A stretch of 64,000 nucleotides of DNA from DATKCT01 sp035513055 (lineage in GTDB: Bacteria; Verrucomicrobiota; Verrucomicrobiia; Verrucomicrobiales; DEV007): positions 5,284 to 69,283 of the forward strand of contig DATKCT010000008.1 of NCBI GenBank assembly GCA_035513055.1, written 5' to 3'. Under the pieces are notes generated by a model that saw only the letters and a program-made list of their open reading frames with translations, was not told the DNA's origin and made no database searches. Numbering within the stretch: the stretch's first letter is position 1; every line of letters begins with the position of its first letter. Below, piece after piece: positions 15,792 to 23,316 of this stretch. A program made the position numbers and the translations under genes.

Positions 15792-16250
15792 ATGAGCGAA
15801 GAGATCGCGCAAGAGAAAGGGACTCCCGTTCGCCAGTTTTCGGTGATGTTGGAGAATCGGGTGGGGGCATTGAGCGCGTTGGTGGGACTGCTCCGGCAAC
15901 ATCATGTCGAGGTGATCGGCCTCAGCGTGGTCGACTCGGTCGACGTGACCATCGTCCGGCTCGTGGTCAGCGATGCCTCGACGGTGAGAGAGGTCTTTCT
16001 GGAGAAAGGGGTGCCGCACAGTCTTTGCGACTTGGTGGTGGTCGAGTTGCGGGAAGGCGTCTCGCAACTGGGGCGCTGTCTGCAGTTGCTCTTGGAGGCG
16101 GAGATCAATATCCATTTCAGCTACGGCTTGCTGGTCCGGCCCCGGGGCCGGCCGCTGCTCGCGCTCAATTTGGAGGACCGGGATTTTGCCATCGGCGTGT
16201 TGGATCGCAATGGGTTCACCACGATGTGCGAGAACGACCTGGCGCGTTGA
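15792..16250 (+). CDS. Tandem ACT-domain protein
   Basis: The protein has 152 residues from ATG 15792; an in-frame ATG at 15765 is also possible. Residues about 13-75 form an ACT domain (F-S-V-M-L-E-N-R-V-G-A-L-S-A-L-V then V-I-G-L-S-V-V-D). The second half (about 85-150) looks like a second, weaker ACT fold (L-L-E-A-E-I-N-I-H-F-S-Y and L-A-L-N-L-E-D). ACT domains bind amino acids or other small ligands and regulate partners. It precedes uxaC by 33 bases, suggesting one operon. The ligand is unknown. Confidence 0.7.
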   Translation: MSEEIAQEKGTPVRQFSVMLENRVGALSALVGLLRQHHVEVIGLSVVDSVDVTIVRLVVSDASTVREVFLEKGVPHSLCDLVVVELREGVSQLGRCLQLLLEAEINIHFSYGLLVRPRGRPLLALNLEDRDFAIGVLDRNGFTTMCENDLAR

Positions 16251-16282
16251 GCGCAGCGCTGGACACTAGGAAGATAGGAAGA

Positions 16283-17701
16283 ATGAAGCCTTTCATTCAC
16301 GACGACTTTTTGCTGCAGAATGGGGCGGCGCGGCGTCTCTACCATGAGCATGCGGCGCGGCAACCGATCATTGATTACCATTGCCATCTTCCGCCGGCGG
16401 ACATTGCGAGGAACCGGCGCTTTGCCAACTTGGCGGAGATTTGGTTGGAAGGGGATCATTACAAATGGCGGGCGATGCGGTGCAACGGCATCGAGGAGGT
16501 CTACTGCACGGGAGACGCCGATCCATACGAGAAGTATTTGGCCTGGGCCAGCACGGCTCCGAAGACGCTGCGAAATCCGCTTTACCATTGGACACAGCTC
16601 GAGTTGAAGCGGTATTTCGGAATCGATGCCCTCCTGAACAGCGAGAGCGCTCGCGAGATTTGGGAGGAGACGGAACGTCAGATGCGGGAACCGTGGTTTT
16701 GTGCGCACGGGATATTGCGACGGTTCCGGGTCGAGGCTGTGGGCACGACGGATGATCCGGCGGATTCGTTGGAGCACCATCAGGCCATTGCGGTTTCGGA
16801 TTTGAACTGCCGGGTGGCTCCGGCCTTCCGCCCGGACCAGGCAGTGGCAATCGGGCCGGGCGAGGTATTTGTGCGCTATGCGGACCAACTCGGCGCCGCG
16901 GCGGGAGTGGATATCCGCTCGTACGCGGGGTTTTGCGAGGCATTGGAGGTGAGACACCAGTATTTTCACGAACGGGGTTCGCGCTTGTCGGACCACGGTT
17001 TGAGCCGGTGTCCTGCAGTTTTCGCGCCGGAGCGGGTGGTGGCCGCGATTTACGAGAAGGCCCGCGCAGGAGTCCCGGTCACTGTTGAGGAAAGCGAGCA
17101 GTTTGGCTCCGCCGTGATGCTTCTCTGCGGGCGTCTGGATGCGGAGAAGGGCTGGGTCAAGCAGTTGCACCTGGGGGCGATGCGCAATCTCAACAGCCGG
17201 CGTTTGGCGGAGTTAGGGCGAGACACCGGTTTCGATTCCATCGGCGATCAGCCCCAAGGGGAAGCGCTGGCCAAATATCTCGACCGGCTGGAGTCGGAGG
17301 GCCGGCTTCCGAAGATGGTGCTCTACAACGTGAACCCGCGGGATAACTATCTGCTGGCGGCGATGACCGGGAGCTTTCAGGAGGCCGGCGCGCCCGGGAA
17401 GATTCAGTTCGGATCGGGCTGGTGGTTTCTCGACCAAAAAGAGGGAATCGAGCAGCAGCTCAACGCGCTGTCGAACAACGGTTTGCTCTCGCGCTTTGTG
17501 GGTATGCTGACGGATTCACGTTCGTTCCTGTCCTATCCGAGGCATGAGTATTTCCGCAGGATTCTGAGCAATCTGCTGGGAAGCGAGATGGAAAGCGGTC
17601 TTCTCCCTAACGATTACGGATTGGTGGGCGGGATGGTGGAGGACATTTGCTACGGAAACGCCAAAGCCTACTTTTCCTTTCCTGGTCCGGGGCCCGCGTG
17701 A
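16283..17701 (+). CDS. uxaC: Glucuronate (uronate) isomerase
   Basis: The enzyme interconverts D-glucuronate/fructuronate and galacturonate/tagaturonate, the first step of hexuronate breakdown. The start at 16283 follows AGGAAGA. The same frame is open far upstream, but that extension overlaps the ACT gene and has no UxaC sequence. The 472 residues fit the family length. Landmarks are M-K-P-F-I-H-D-D-F-L-L, D-Y-H-C-H-L-P-P (metal-binding His-x-His), T-D-D-P near 165, and the late G-S-G-W-W-F-L-D and T-D-S-R-S-F-L-S-Y-P-R-H-E-Y-F-R-R segments. Its stop overlaps the GTG of an ABC ATPase gene by GTGA. Confidence 0.95.
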   Translation: MKPFIHDDFLLQNGAARRLYHEHAARQPIIDYHCHLPPADIARNRRFANLAEIWLEGDHYKWRAMRCNGIEEVYCTGDADPYEKYLAWASTAPKTLRNPLYHWTQLELKRYFGIDALLNSESAREIWEETERQMREPWFCAHGILRRFRVEAVGTTDDPADSLEHHQAIAVSDLNCRVAPAFRPDQAVAIGPGEVFVRYADQLGAAAGVDIRSYAGFCEALEVRHQYFHERGSRLSDHGLSRCPAVFAPERVVAAIYEKARAGVPVTVEESEQFGSAVMLLCGRLDAEKGWVKQLHLGAMRNLNSRRLAELGRDTGFDSIGDQPQGEALAKYLDRLESEGRLPKMVLYNVNPRDNYLLAAMTGSFQEAGAPGKIQFGSGWWFLDQKEGIEQQLNALSNNGLLSRFVGMLTDSRSFLSYPRHEYFRRILSNLLGSEMESGLLPNDYGLVGGMVEDICYGNAKAYFSFPGPGPA

Positions 17702-18441
17702 GAATCGAGTTGCACCAAGTGACCCGCCGCTACGACGGACGCGCGGCATTGGCGGACTTGGAATTCCGGGTGGCGGAGGGGGTGAGCAGTCTCATTTTGA
17801 TTGGTCCAAGCGGCGGCGGGAAGTCGACGTTGCTGCGAATCCTTGGGGGGCTGGAGAATCCCGACGCGGGCTGGGCAATGGTGGGCAATCAGAGGATCGA
17901 TGCGGAGACGGGCGAGAGCGAACTGCGGCGCTTCCGGGCATCCAATGGATTCTTGTTCCAGGCCTACAACTTGTTTCCGCATCTCACGGCATCGGAAAAC
18001 GTGGCGCTGCCGTTGCGGGCAGTGCATGGGATGGGGAGAGCGGAAGCCTGGGAGCGGGCCTTGGAATGTCTGCGCCGTTTCGCATTACAGGACCATGAGG
18101 AGAAGCGTCCGGGGCAGCTATCCGGGGGTCAGCAGCAGCGGGTCGCCATTGCCCGGGCCATGGCGCACCGGCCGCGGCTGTTGCTTCTTGACGAGCCGAC
18201 CTCGGCTTTGGATCCGGAGATGACCGCCGAAGTGCTGGCGGTGATCCAGCAGCTCCGAGAGGAAGGACAGGAGATCATTTTGTCTACCCACGAAATGGGA
18301 TTCGCGCGTGCGGTGGCGGATCACGTCCTGTTTTTAGCGGAAGGGAAACTGGTGGAGGAGGGAGAGTTGAGCGAGGTCTTTGACCGGACCGCGAGCGAGG
18401 AGGCGCGGCGTTTTCTTTCCAAGGTGATGTCCTATCGGTAA
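17698..18441 (+). CDS. Orphan ABC ATPase of the polar amino acid (GlnQ) type
   Basis: GTG at 17698 overlaps the uxaC stop, giving 247 residues. A longer ATG start at 17647 would lie inside uxaC. Motifs are Walker A I-G-P-S-G-G-G-K-S-T, Q-loop F-Q-A-Y-N-L-F-P-H, signature L-S-G-G-Q-Q-Q-R-V, Walker B L-L-L-L-D-E-P-T and H-loop S-T-H-E-M-G-F-A. The Q-loop and H-loop patterns are those of GlnQ/HisP-type importers. No permease or binding protein lies on either side, so its membrane partner must be elsewhere. Confidence 0.8.
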   Translation: MRIELHQVTRRYDGRAALADLEFRVAEGVSSLILIGPSGGGKSTLLRILGGLENPDAGWAMVGNQRIDAETGESELRRFRASNGFLFQAYNLFPHLTASENVALPLRAVHGMGRAEAWERALECLRRFALQDHEEKRPGQLSGGQQQRVAIARAMAHRPRLLLLDEPTSALDPEMTAEVLAVIQQLREEGQEIILSTHEMGFARAVADHVLFLAEGKLVEEGELSEVFDRTASEEARRFLSKVMSYR

Positions 18442-18461
18442 GGGGCGCACGATTCGCCAGC

Positions 18462-19031
18462 TCAGCCGAGAAGAATCTCGTGGAGGAGCACGTCGTGCGT
18501 TTCGCAGGGCAGCGGGCTCAGGGCTTGGATCTGGAATCCGACCCCGAGGCAATGGGCGTGCAAGCCTGGGAGGGCGAGAAAGCGATCGAAGTGTCCTCCG
18601 CCTCGGCCGAGGCGCAAGCCGTTGGCGGGATCAAAGGCGAGCCCGGGAACCAGGCAGACGTCGATCCGGGAGGGATCCACTTCGGGGCAAAGGGCGGGAT
18701 CGGGCTGGAGGGGGCCCAATGGGGAGGGGATCAACTCTGTTTCCGGACTTCGGACGATGTGACACGTCATGGGCTGCGTTCCGGCCTGAACCCGCGGATA
18801 CACCCAGGTGGCCTGTGTAAGGCGATGACGAAGGGAGGCGAGATCGGGTTCGGAGGGCAGCGCGGCGTAGACGAGCACGATGCGTGGCCCTTGCAGTCCC
18901 GGGTGGATGGCGAGGCGATCGACGATTTTCCGGGAGGCGCCGGCACGTTCCGGCGGCGGGATCGAAGCGAGCAACGCGCGCATCTGGCGCCGGGTCTGCC
19001 GCTTGCAGCTTGCCACAGCGGAGGATCGCAT
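18462..19031 (-). CDS. 5-formyltetrahydrofolate cyclo-ligase
   Basis: The 189-residue protein matches the MTHFS family. It has an N-terminal K-R-Q-T-R-R-Q-M-R-A basic helix, then V-Y-A-A-L-P-S-E-P-D (substrate/ATP-binding strand), and the C-terminal D-V-C-L-V-P-G-L-A-F-D and G-L-R-L-G-R-G-G-G-H-F-D-R-F-L motifs. The usual Tyr in the G-x-G-G-Y-Y-D-R segment is His-Phe here. It converts 5-formyl-THF to methenyl-THF with ATP in the cytoplasm. It is convergent with the ABC ATPase gene and its 5' end is near that of the divergent hydrolase gene. Confidence 0.88.
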   Translation of the reverse strand: MRSSAVASCKRQTRRQMRALLASIPPPERAGASRKIVDRLAIHPGLQGPRIVLVYAALPSEPDLASLRHRLTQATWVYPRVQAGTQPMTCHIVRSPETELIPSPLGPLQPDPALCPEVDPSRIDVCLVPGLAFDPANGLRLGRGGGHFDRFLALPGLHAHCLGVGFQIQALSPLPCETHDVLLHEILLG

Positions 19032-19077
19032 GGAAGGTAATCAGTTTGCTTCCGGCTCCGGCCGGGAGGTTGTCATC

Positions 19078-20043
19078 ATGGAGAAGGTTCAATCGTTCGT
19101 CACGCATCTCCGCGAGAAAACGCGGATGCTCCGGCAAGGGGGGGAGCACCACGGGAACGCGCATCAGGTGGGCATCATGCCGAAGGAGGGATGGCGGCAG
19201 CGCAACGTCGAGTTTTTCAATCAAGTGCTCATTCCGACTCTGTTCGCGCGGCGGGGCGGCGGGGTGAAGAGTCCGGATTTCGCGGCGGTGGCCGGCGACC
19301 GGATGGGGGTGACTTGGATTGGGCACGCCTCGTTTTTGGTGCAGATCGCGGGCAAAAACATCTTGGTGGACCCGAACTGGGCGCTTTGGCACAGCATCGT
19401 CAAGCGGGTGCGGCGCCCCGGCATCCATCTCGACGAACTTCCCAGGATCGACCTGGTGCTGCTGACGCACGCGCATTTCGACCATCTCCATCTCCCGACC
19501 TTGGCCGATGTGGCGCGTGGTCAGACGATCCTGGTACCCCGGGGCGTAGGAAACCTGGTCAAAAAGATGTATTTCTCGCGGGTGGTGGAGATGGAATGGT
19601 GGGACAAGTTCCGTTTCGGGGAAATCGAGGTGCAATTCACTCCGGCCCGGCATTGGGGGGCGCGGTATGTGCATGACGTGCACCGCGGTTTTGGGGGCTT
19701 CCTCATTTCCTCCGACTACGGCGCTATCTATCACTGTGGCGACAGCTCCTTTTTCGGTGGATTCCAGGAGATTGGAAAGCGGAAAGCGATCGACTTGGCC
19801 CTGCTGCCGATCGGCGCTTACCGGGCGCCGAGCGGGCGGCCCGTGCACATGAATCCCGAGGAAGCGGTGGAAGCTTTTGTGGCTTTGGGGGCCAAGGAGA
19901 TGGCGCCCATGCATTATGCGACGTTTCCGCTCGGGAGCGAGCCGCTTCATGAACCGCTCGAATGGCTGGTCGACTCCGCCGTGCGTGAGGGGGTCGCCGA
20001 TCGCGTGCACCTGCTCGGCGAAGGGGAGGTGCTGGTGGTGTGA
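19078..20043 (+). CDS. Metallo-beta-lactamase-fold hydrolase (UlaG/NAPE-PLD-like)
   Basis: The start at 19078 was chosen because GGGAGGT precedes it by seven bases; a longer start at 19030 would overlap the divergent gene. The 321-residue protein has the metal-binding motif T-H-A-H-F-D-H-L-H, a following H-W-G-A-R segment, Y-H-C-G-D-S-S-F-F-G (metal-bridging Asp) and P-M-H-Y-A-T-F (final His). W-I-G-H-A-S-F-L-V-Q and V-D-P-N-W are typical of NAPE-PLD/UlaG-like members. The substrate cannot be told from sequence; phosphodiesters or lactones are the usual ones. Confidence 0.85.
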   Translation: MEKVQSFVTHLREKTRMLRQGGEHHGNAHQVGIMPKEGWRQRNVEFFNQVLIPTLFARRGGGVKSPDFAAVAGDRMGVTWIGHASFLVQIAGKNILVDPNWALWHSIVKRVRRPGIHLDELPRIDLVLLTHAHFDHLHLPTLADVARGQTILVPRGVGNLVKKMYFSRVVEMEWWDKFRFGEIEVQFTPARHWGARYVHDVHRGFGGFLISSDYGAIYHCGDSSFFGGFQEIGKRKAIDLALLPIGAYRAPSGRPVHMNPEEAVEAFVALGAKEMAPMHYATFPLGSEPLHEPLEWLVDSAVREGVADRVHLLGEGEVLVV

Positions 20044-20077
20044 AGTCCGGGGGCGCCCTGGAAAGGAGAGATACGGA

Positions 20078-21766
20078 CTAAACCTTGTTAGGGTCTTGCT
20101 GCCGGCTTCGGCGCAGGAATCCGATGAGCCCGCCGACGGCAAGCAGGGCCAGGAGGACGATGGCCAACTTTCCGATGGGAAACGCGCCGAGCATCTTGGT
20201 TCGGAGCACCCAAACGGAGGCGGCAGCGGCGACGCAGGCGGCCACAGTCATAACCACGTTCCACAGGACGCGCTTGGCGCCGGAGGGCGCATTCGGACCG
20301 AGCAGGGCCCGGGAATTCATCAACAGGAAGAAGGTGAAGTAGGCGATAGGCAACAGGGCTCCGGCGATGACGGAAGCGGGCACGGCGATCGCGGCTTGGG
20401 CATCGCCGCCGGTCCAAAGAAACGGGGCGAGACATCCGGTCAATCCTGGAAGAAGCGCAGCCATCAGGAAGGGGGGGCCCTGGGGCGGCAGGCCGGCGAT
20501 CTCGCAGACGGCATAGCCGTTGATGAGCATGAGGACGATGATGGTGGACACGGCCATCCCGAGGACGCCGAGGCCGAAGATCCACTGGGAAAAGGCCTTT
20601 CCTGTGAGTGGCGTGAGGGCGCTGGCGAGATTGAACGCGTCGCGATTGGCGAGCATGGCGGCCAGGGTCCGGTCTGCCTCGGGCAGGCCCTGCCGCAACT
20701 GCTGGCGATCCTCCGGCGCCATCCCGCCGAAGACCCCAGAACCGTGGTGAACCTTCAGAAAGGTGTCGACCACCTTTTGGTAGGCTCCGGCCATCTCCGG
20801 GCGGACGGCGTTTCCCTCAAGGACATCCGCGGTCTGAGTATGGAAACGGGAGGCGGAGGCGATGACGATGCATCCGGTGGCGAGAACGAAGGGAACGATG
20901 AGGCCGGTGGCGAGATCGAAAATGGCGAGGCCGCGATGGGGTTTGCCCCAGCCTTTGCGCAGCATAGAATAGGGCAAGAGAAAGGTCATATTGATGCCGA
21001 CGGCGGTCGCGAAGGCGGCGATCATCTTGTCTTTTTGATCTTCGACAATGAGGGCCCGCCAGGACGCGGCGTTTTCCGAAGTCGCCTCGATGGCGGCGGC
21101 GAAACCGGGCGCCGGAGCGGTCAGAAGTGAGAAATCGGGAACGAAGCCGGCGAAGATTTCTTTCCACGGCAATTGGTTAGCCATGGCCAGGACGACGCCG
21201 AAGAAGCTCACGACGATGAGCGCGACCATGGTTTTGAGAATGGTTTCGAAAGCGGCGATTCCGCGGGTCCCCGAGGCGGAGAACCAGACGACAGCGTAAC
21301 TGACGGCGAAGAGGCACAATCCGGCGGCGAATTTGCCGCCGGTGGTCGAGTTGGAGAGAGCGGGAATGAGGTTTTGGGTGAGGGCGGCGGTTCCGAGGCT
21401 GAACTGGGGCAGAGCCCAGACGAGATTGGCCATGATGGTGGCGAGGAGCCAGGCCCAGCCGAGAATGGGGCTGACATGACGGTTGATCGAGGCGAAGGGC
21501 CGCTGTCCGGTGGAAAGGGTGACGTAGGCGATGGCCGAGAGCATGACCACGCCCAGGATCATAGCCAGGGGCTGAAGCCAGAGCATGTGGTAGCCCATGA
21601 TGATGCCCAAGTAGAGGGCGCCGGCCAGGGATCCGCTGCCCAGGGTGATGGCGCCCTGGAGCCAACCGGGTCCGCAGAGCTTGGAGTAGGCGGCGAGCCT
21701 TCCGAGGAACGGCCGCTGAGCGATGGCTTCCAAATCGGGAATGGGACTGGACTCGGGGGGGTTCAT
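20078..21766 (-). CDS. Nramp-related transporter lacking canonical metal-binding motifs
   Basis: The 562-residue membrane protein has about eleven hydrophobic helices and aligns with the Nramp/SLC11 fold: G-P-G-W-L-Q-G-A-I near residue 32, and a sixth-helix region N-M-T-F-L-L-P-Y-S-M-L-R. The diagnostic first-helix D-P-G-N is G-S-G-S (43-46), and the sixth-helix M-P-H is L-P-Y. Both normally bind Mn/Fe. A roughly 60-residue soluble insert near 330-395 (V-H-H-G-S-G-V-F-G-G, P-E-D-R-Q-Q-L) interrupts the core. Substrate is therefore uncertain: Mg, another cation, or no metal at all. It has no operon partner. Confidence 0.7.
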   Translation of the reverse strand: MNPPESSPIPDLEAIAQRPFLGRLAAYSKLCGPGWLQGAITLGSGSLAGALYLGIIMGYHMLWLQPLAMILGVVMLSAIAYVTLSTGQRPFASINRHVSPILGWAWLLATIMANLVWALPQFSLGTAALTQNLIPALSNSTTGGKFAAGLCLFAVSYAVVWFSASGTRGIAAFETILKTMVALIVVSFFGVVLAMANQLPWKEIFAGFVPDFSLLTAPAPGFAAAIEATSENAASWRALIVEDQKDKMIAAFATAVGINMTFLLPYSMLRKGWGKPHRGLAIFDLATGLIVPFVLATGCIVIASASRFHTQTADVLEGNAVRPEMAGAYQKVVDTFLKVHHGSGVFGGMAPEDRQQLRQGLPEADRTLAAMLANRDAFNLASALTPLTGKAFSQWIFGLGVLGMAVSTIIVLMLINGYAVCEIAGLPPQGPPFLMAALLPGLTGCLAPFLWTGGDAQAAIAVPASVIAGALLPIAYFTFFLLMNSRALLGPNAPSGAKRVLWNVVMTVAACVAAAASVWVLRTKMLGAFPIGKLAIVLLALLAVGGLIGFLRRSRQQDPNKV

Positions 21767-22145
21767 GCAATCGAAGGGAAGGAAGTTGGCGGTGGGCGCT
21801 CCCCGGAACGAGGTGGAGGAATCGTGTCGAGGGCGTTGAGTTGCTCCGTGCTTCGTAGTGAACCGGGGAAGACCACGGCTGGCCAGAACTTTGTCTGGGT
21901 CAGACGGGTTTCAGGATCGAGGGCGTCAAAAAGTCACCCGTGCGGGAATGAGGCAGGCGCGCCGAGCGATCACTGGAAGGTACACGCTCCACAGCGCCTA
22001 GCCGGCCCAGGGCTGTCGAAGCCAAAGGCCCGCAGCGGAACGAAGGCAGGATGGTGTGTGCAGCCCGCCACGGGAGCGCATGAGAAATGTGTGGCGGTGG
22101 CGATGCGATTGACATTCCCGCCGCGACGGCGAAAGAAGGCGGATC
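21767..22145. other. Gene-free stretch of 379 bases with a diverged repeat
   Basis: This separates the Nramp-related gene from the outer-membrane barrel gene. No convincing frame is present. A diverged copy of the short repeat lies at 22054-22094. Promoters for the downstream gene are presumably here but not evident by eye. Confidence 0.4.
22054..22094 (+). repeat. Short interspersed repeat, copy D (diverged)
   Basis: GTGCAGCCCGCCAC followed by ATGAGAAATGTG parallels the GTGCAGCGCGCCACAG and TGAGAAATGCGGG parts of the other copies. It is less well preserved than the copies at 14181 and 45685. Confidence 0.4.
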
Positions 22146-23117
22146 ATGTTTCCAAGAGCCTTTCTTCGGGCCGCGGCGGCGGCAGTGCTTTGGTCCTCGT
22201 TCCTCCCTCTGCCGGCCGGCGCGGGAGACCTCGCTCCGGCGTCACCGGAACCGGTCCTAACGACCGGGATAGAGGATCCGATGGCGGTTCTCCATTTCGG
22301 GCGGCGCGGGTCGGCGACCAACCTAGCGCCGCTGGCGATGGGGAGCGTCAGTTACCGGCACGAGTTCAAGGCGGATTTCGACGACCTGCCGGGAGACTTG
22401 AGCATCGACGATTTCACGCTGTGGGGGTCGCTTCCCCCTTTGAGTTGGGATCGGTCCCACCTGATCCCGATGTTCAGTTACCGGGGGACCTGGTTGAACG
22501 GATCCGGCGGATCGCCGGTCCCGGACGACGATCTGCACGCCTTCCGGCTGCCGCTGATCTTCTTACAGGATGTCTCCGAGGATTTTCTCTGGGGAGCGAT
22601 GGTGATGCCCGGCTACTCGGGCGATGCGAGCGGATGGCAGAGCGATGCTCTCACTTTCGCGGCGGCGCTCGGGGCGGGATACATGGTGAATCCGGAGTTG
22701 CGGGTTTTCGCCGGGGTTTACTATTCGCACGCCGTCGATAACGAATTCCTCGTTCCCGGGGTCGCCTTCAGTTGGCGTCCCCATGCGGACTGGGAAGTCT
22801 ACCTGTATCCTCCGATCGCTGGGATTAACTACAACCTTGGGGACCATTGGCTGGCCGGTTTGTTCGGGCGCTACGATGCGACGGCCTGGTTTGTGGAGGG
22901 AGGGCGAAGGGCGCCGGACCTCGAAGCGACTTTGCGAGGGACGCGGGTGGGTCTCAAACTGGAAGGCCGCGTGTGGAACCGGATCTGGGCCTACGCGGCG
23001 GGCGGCTACAGCTTCGGCCGGGAATTGGAGGTGGACCGGACCCGCGGGCGCACGCTTTTCGACGAAGACATCGACAACTCTCCCTTCGTCCAGTTCGGGT
23101 TCAATCTCCGGTACTGA
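22146..23117 (+). CDS. DUF6268-type outer-membrane beta-barrel protein
   Basis: The 323-residue protein starts with a signal peptide (hydrophobic 8-26, cleavage after A-G-A-G). The rest alternates hydrophobic and polar residues in short strands (V-S-Y-R-H-E-F, L-I-P-M-F-S-Y-R-G-T-W-L, W-E-V-Y-L-Y-P-P-I-A-G-I-N-Y) and ends with an aromatic outer-membrane type terminus, F-G-F-N-L-R-Y. These are the features of DUF6268 barrels. It should sit in the outer membrane. The function of the family is unknown. It is monocistronic by spacing. Confidence 0.7.
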   Translation: MFPRAFLRAAAAAVLWSSFLPLPAGAGDLAPASPEPVLTTGIEDPMAVLHFGRRGSATNLAPLAMGSVSYRHEFKADFDDLPGDLSIDDFTLWGSLPPLSWDRSHLIPMFSYRGTWLNGSGGSPVPDDDLHAFRLPLIFLQDVSEDFLWGAMVMPGYSGDASGWQSDALTFAAALGAGYMVNPELRVFAGVYYSHAVDNEFLVPGVAFSWRPHADWEVYLYPPIAGINYNLGDHWLAGLFGRYDATAWFVEGGRRAPDLEATLRGTRVGLKLEGRVWNRIWAYAAGGYSFGRELEVDRTRGRTLFDEDIDNSPFVQFGFNLRY

Positions 23118-23316
23118 GGACGCGGCGCCGGGGGGCGAGGCGAGCGAGGAAAAAATAACTCATTCTTTGCGCGATGAGTCCTGCTGGAGGACCCGTGACC
23201 AGTCGCCGGAAACCGGGCGGGTGAGGCGCCCGGCGGATCCGGGCTTGCGGAATGACTAGGGAGCGTCAAAACTTTTCGGGAGAACCCATACCGCTGAGGC
23301 GGAAAAGAGGAAGATC

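Noticed and set aside
15566..16282. N-terminal extension of the uronate isomerase
   Set aside because: The frame happens to be open upstream, but it overlaps the ACT gene in another frame and shows no UxaC sequence. AGGAAGA sits before the internal ATG.
19877..21130. A 417-codon plus-strand open frame
   Set aside because: It is antisense to the Nramp-related gene and Gly/Asp/His-rich. The minus-strand product has a proper membrane topology.
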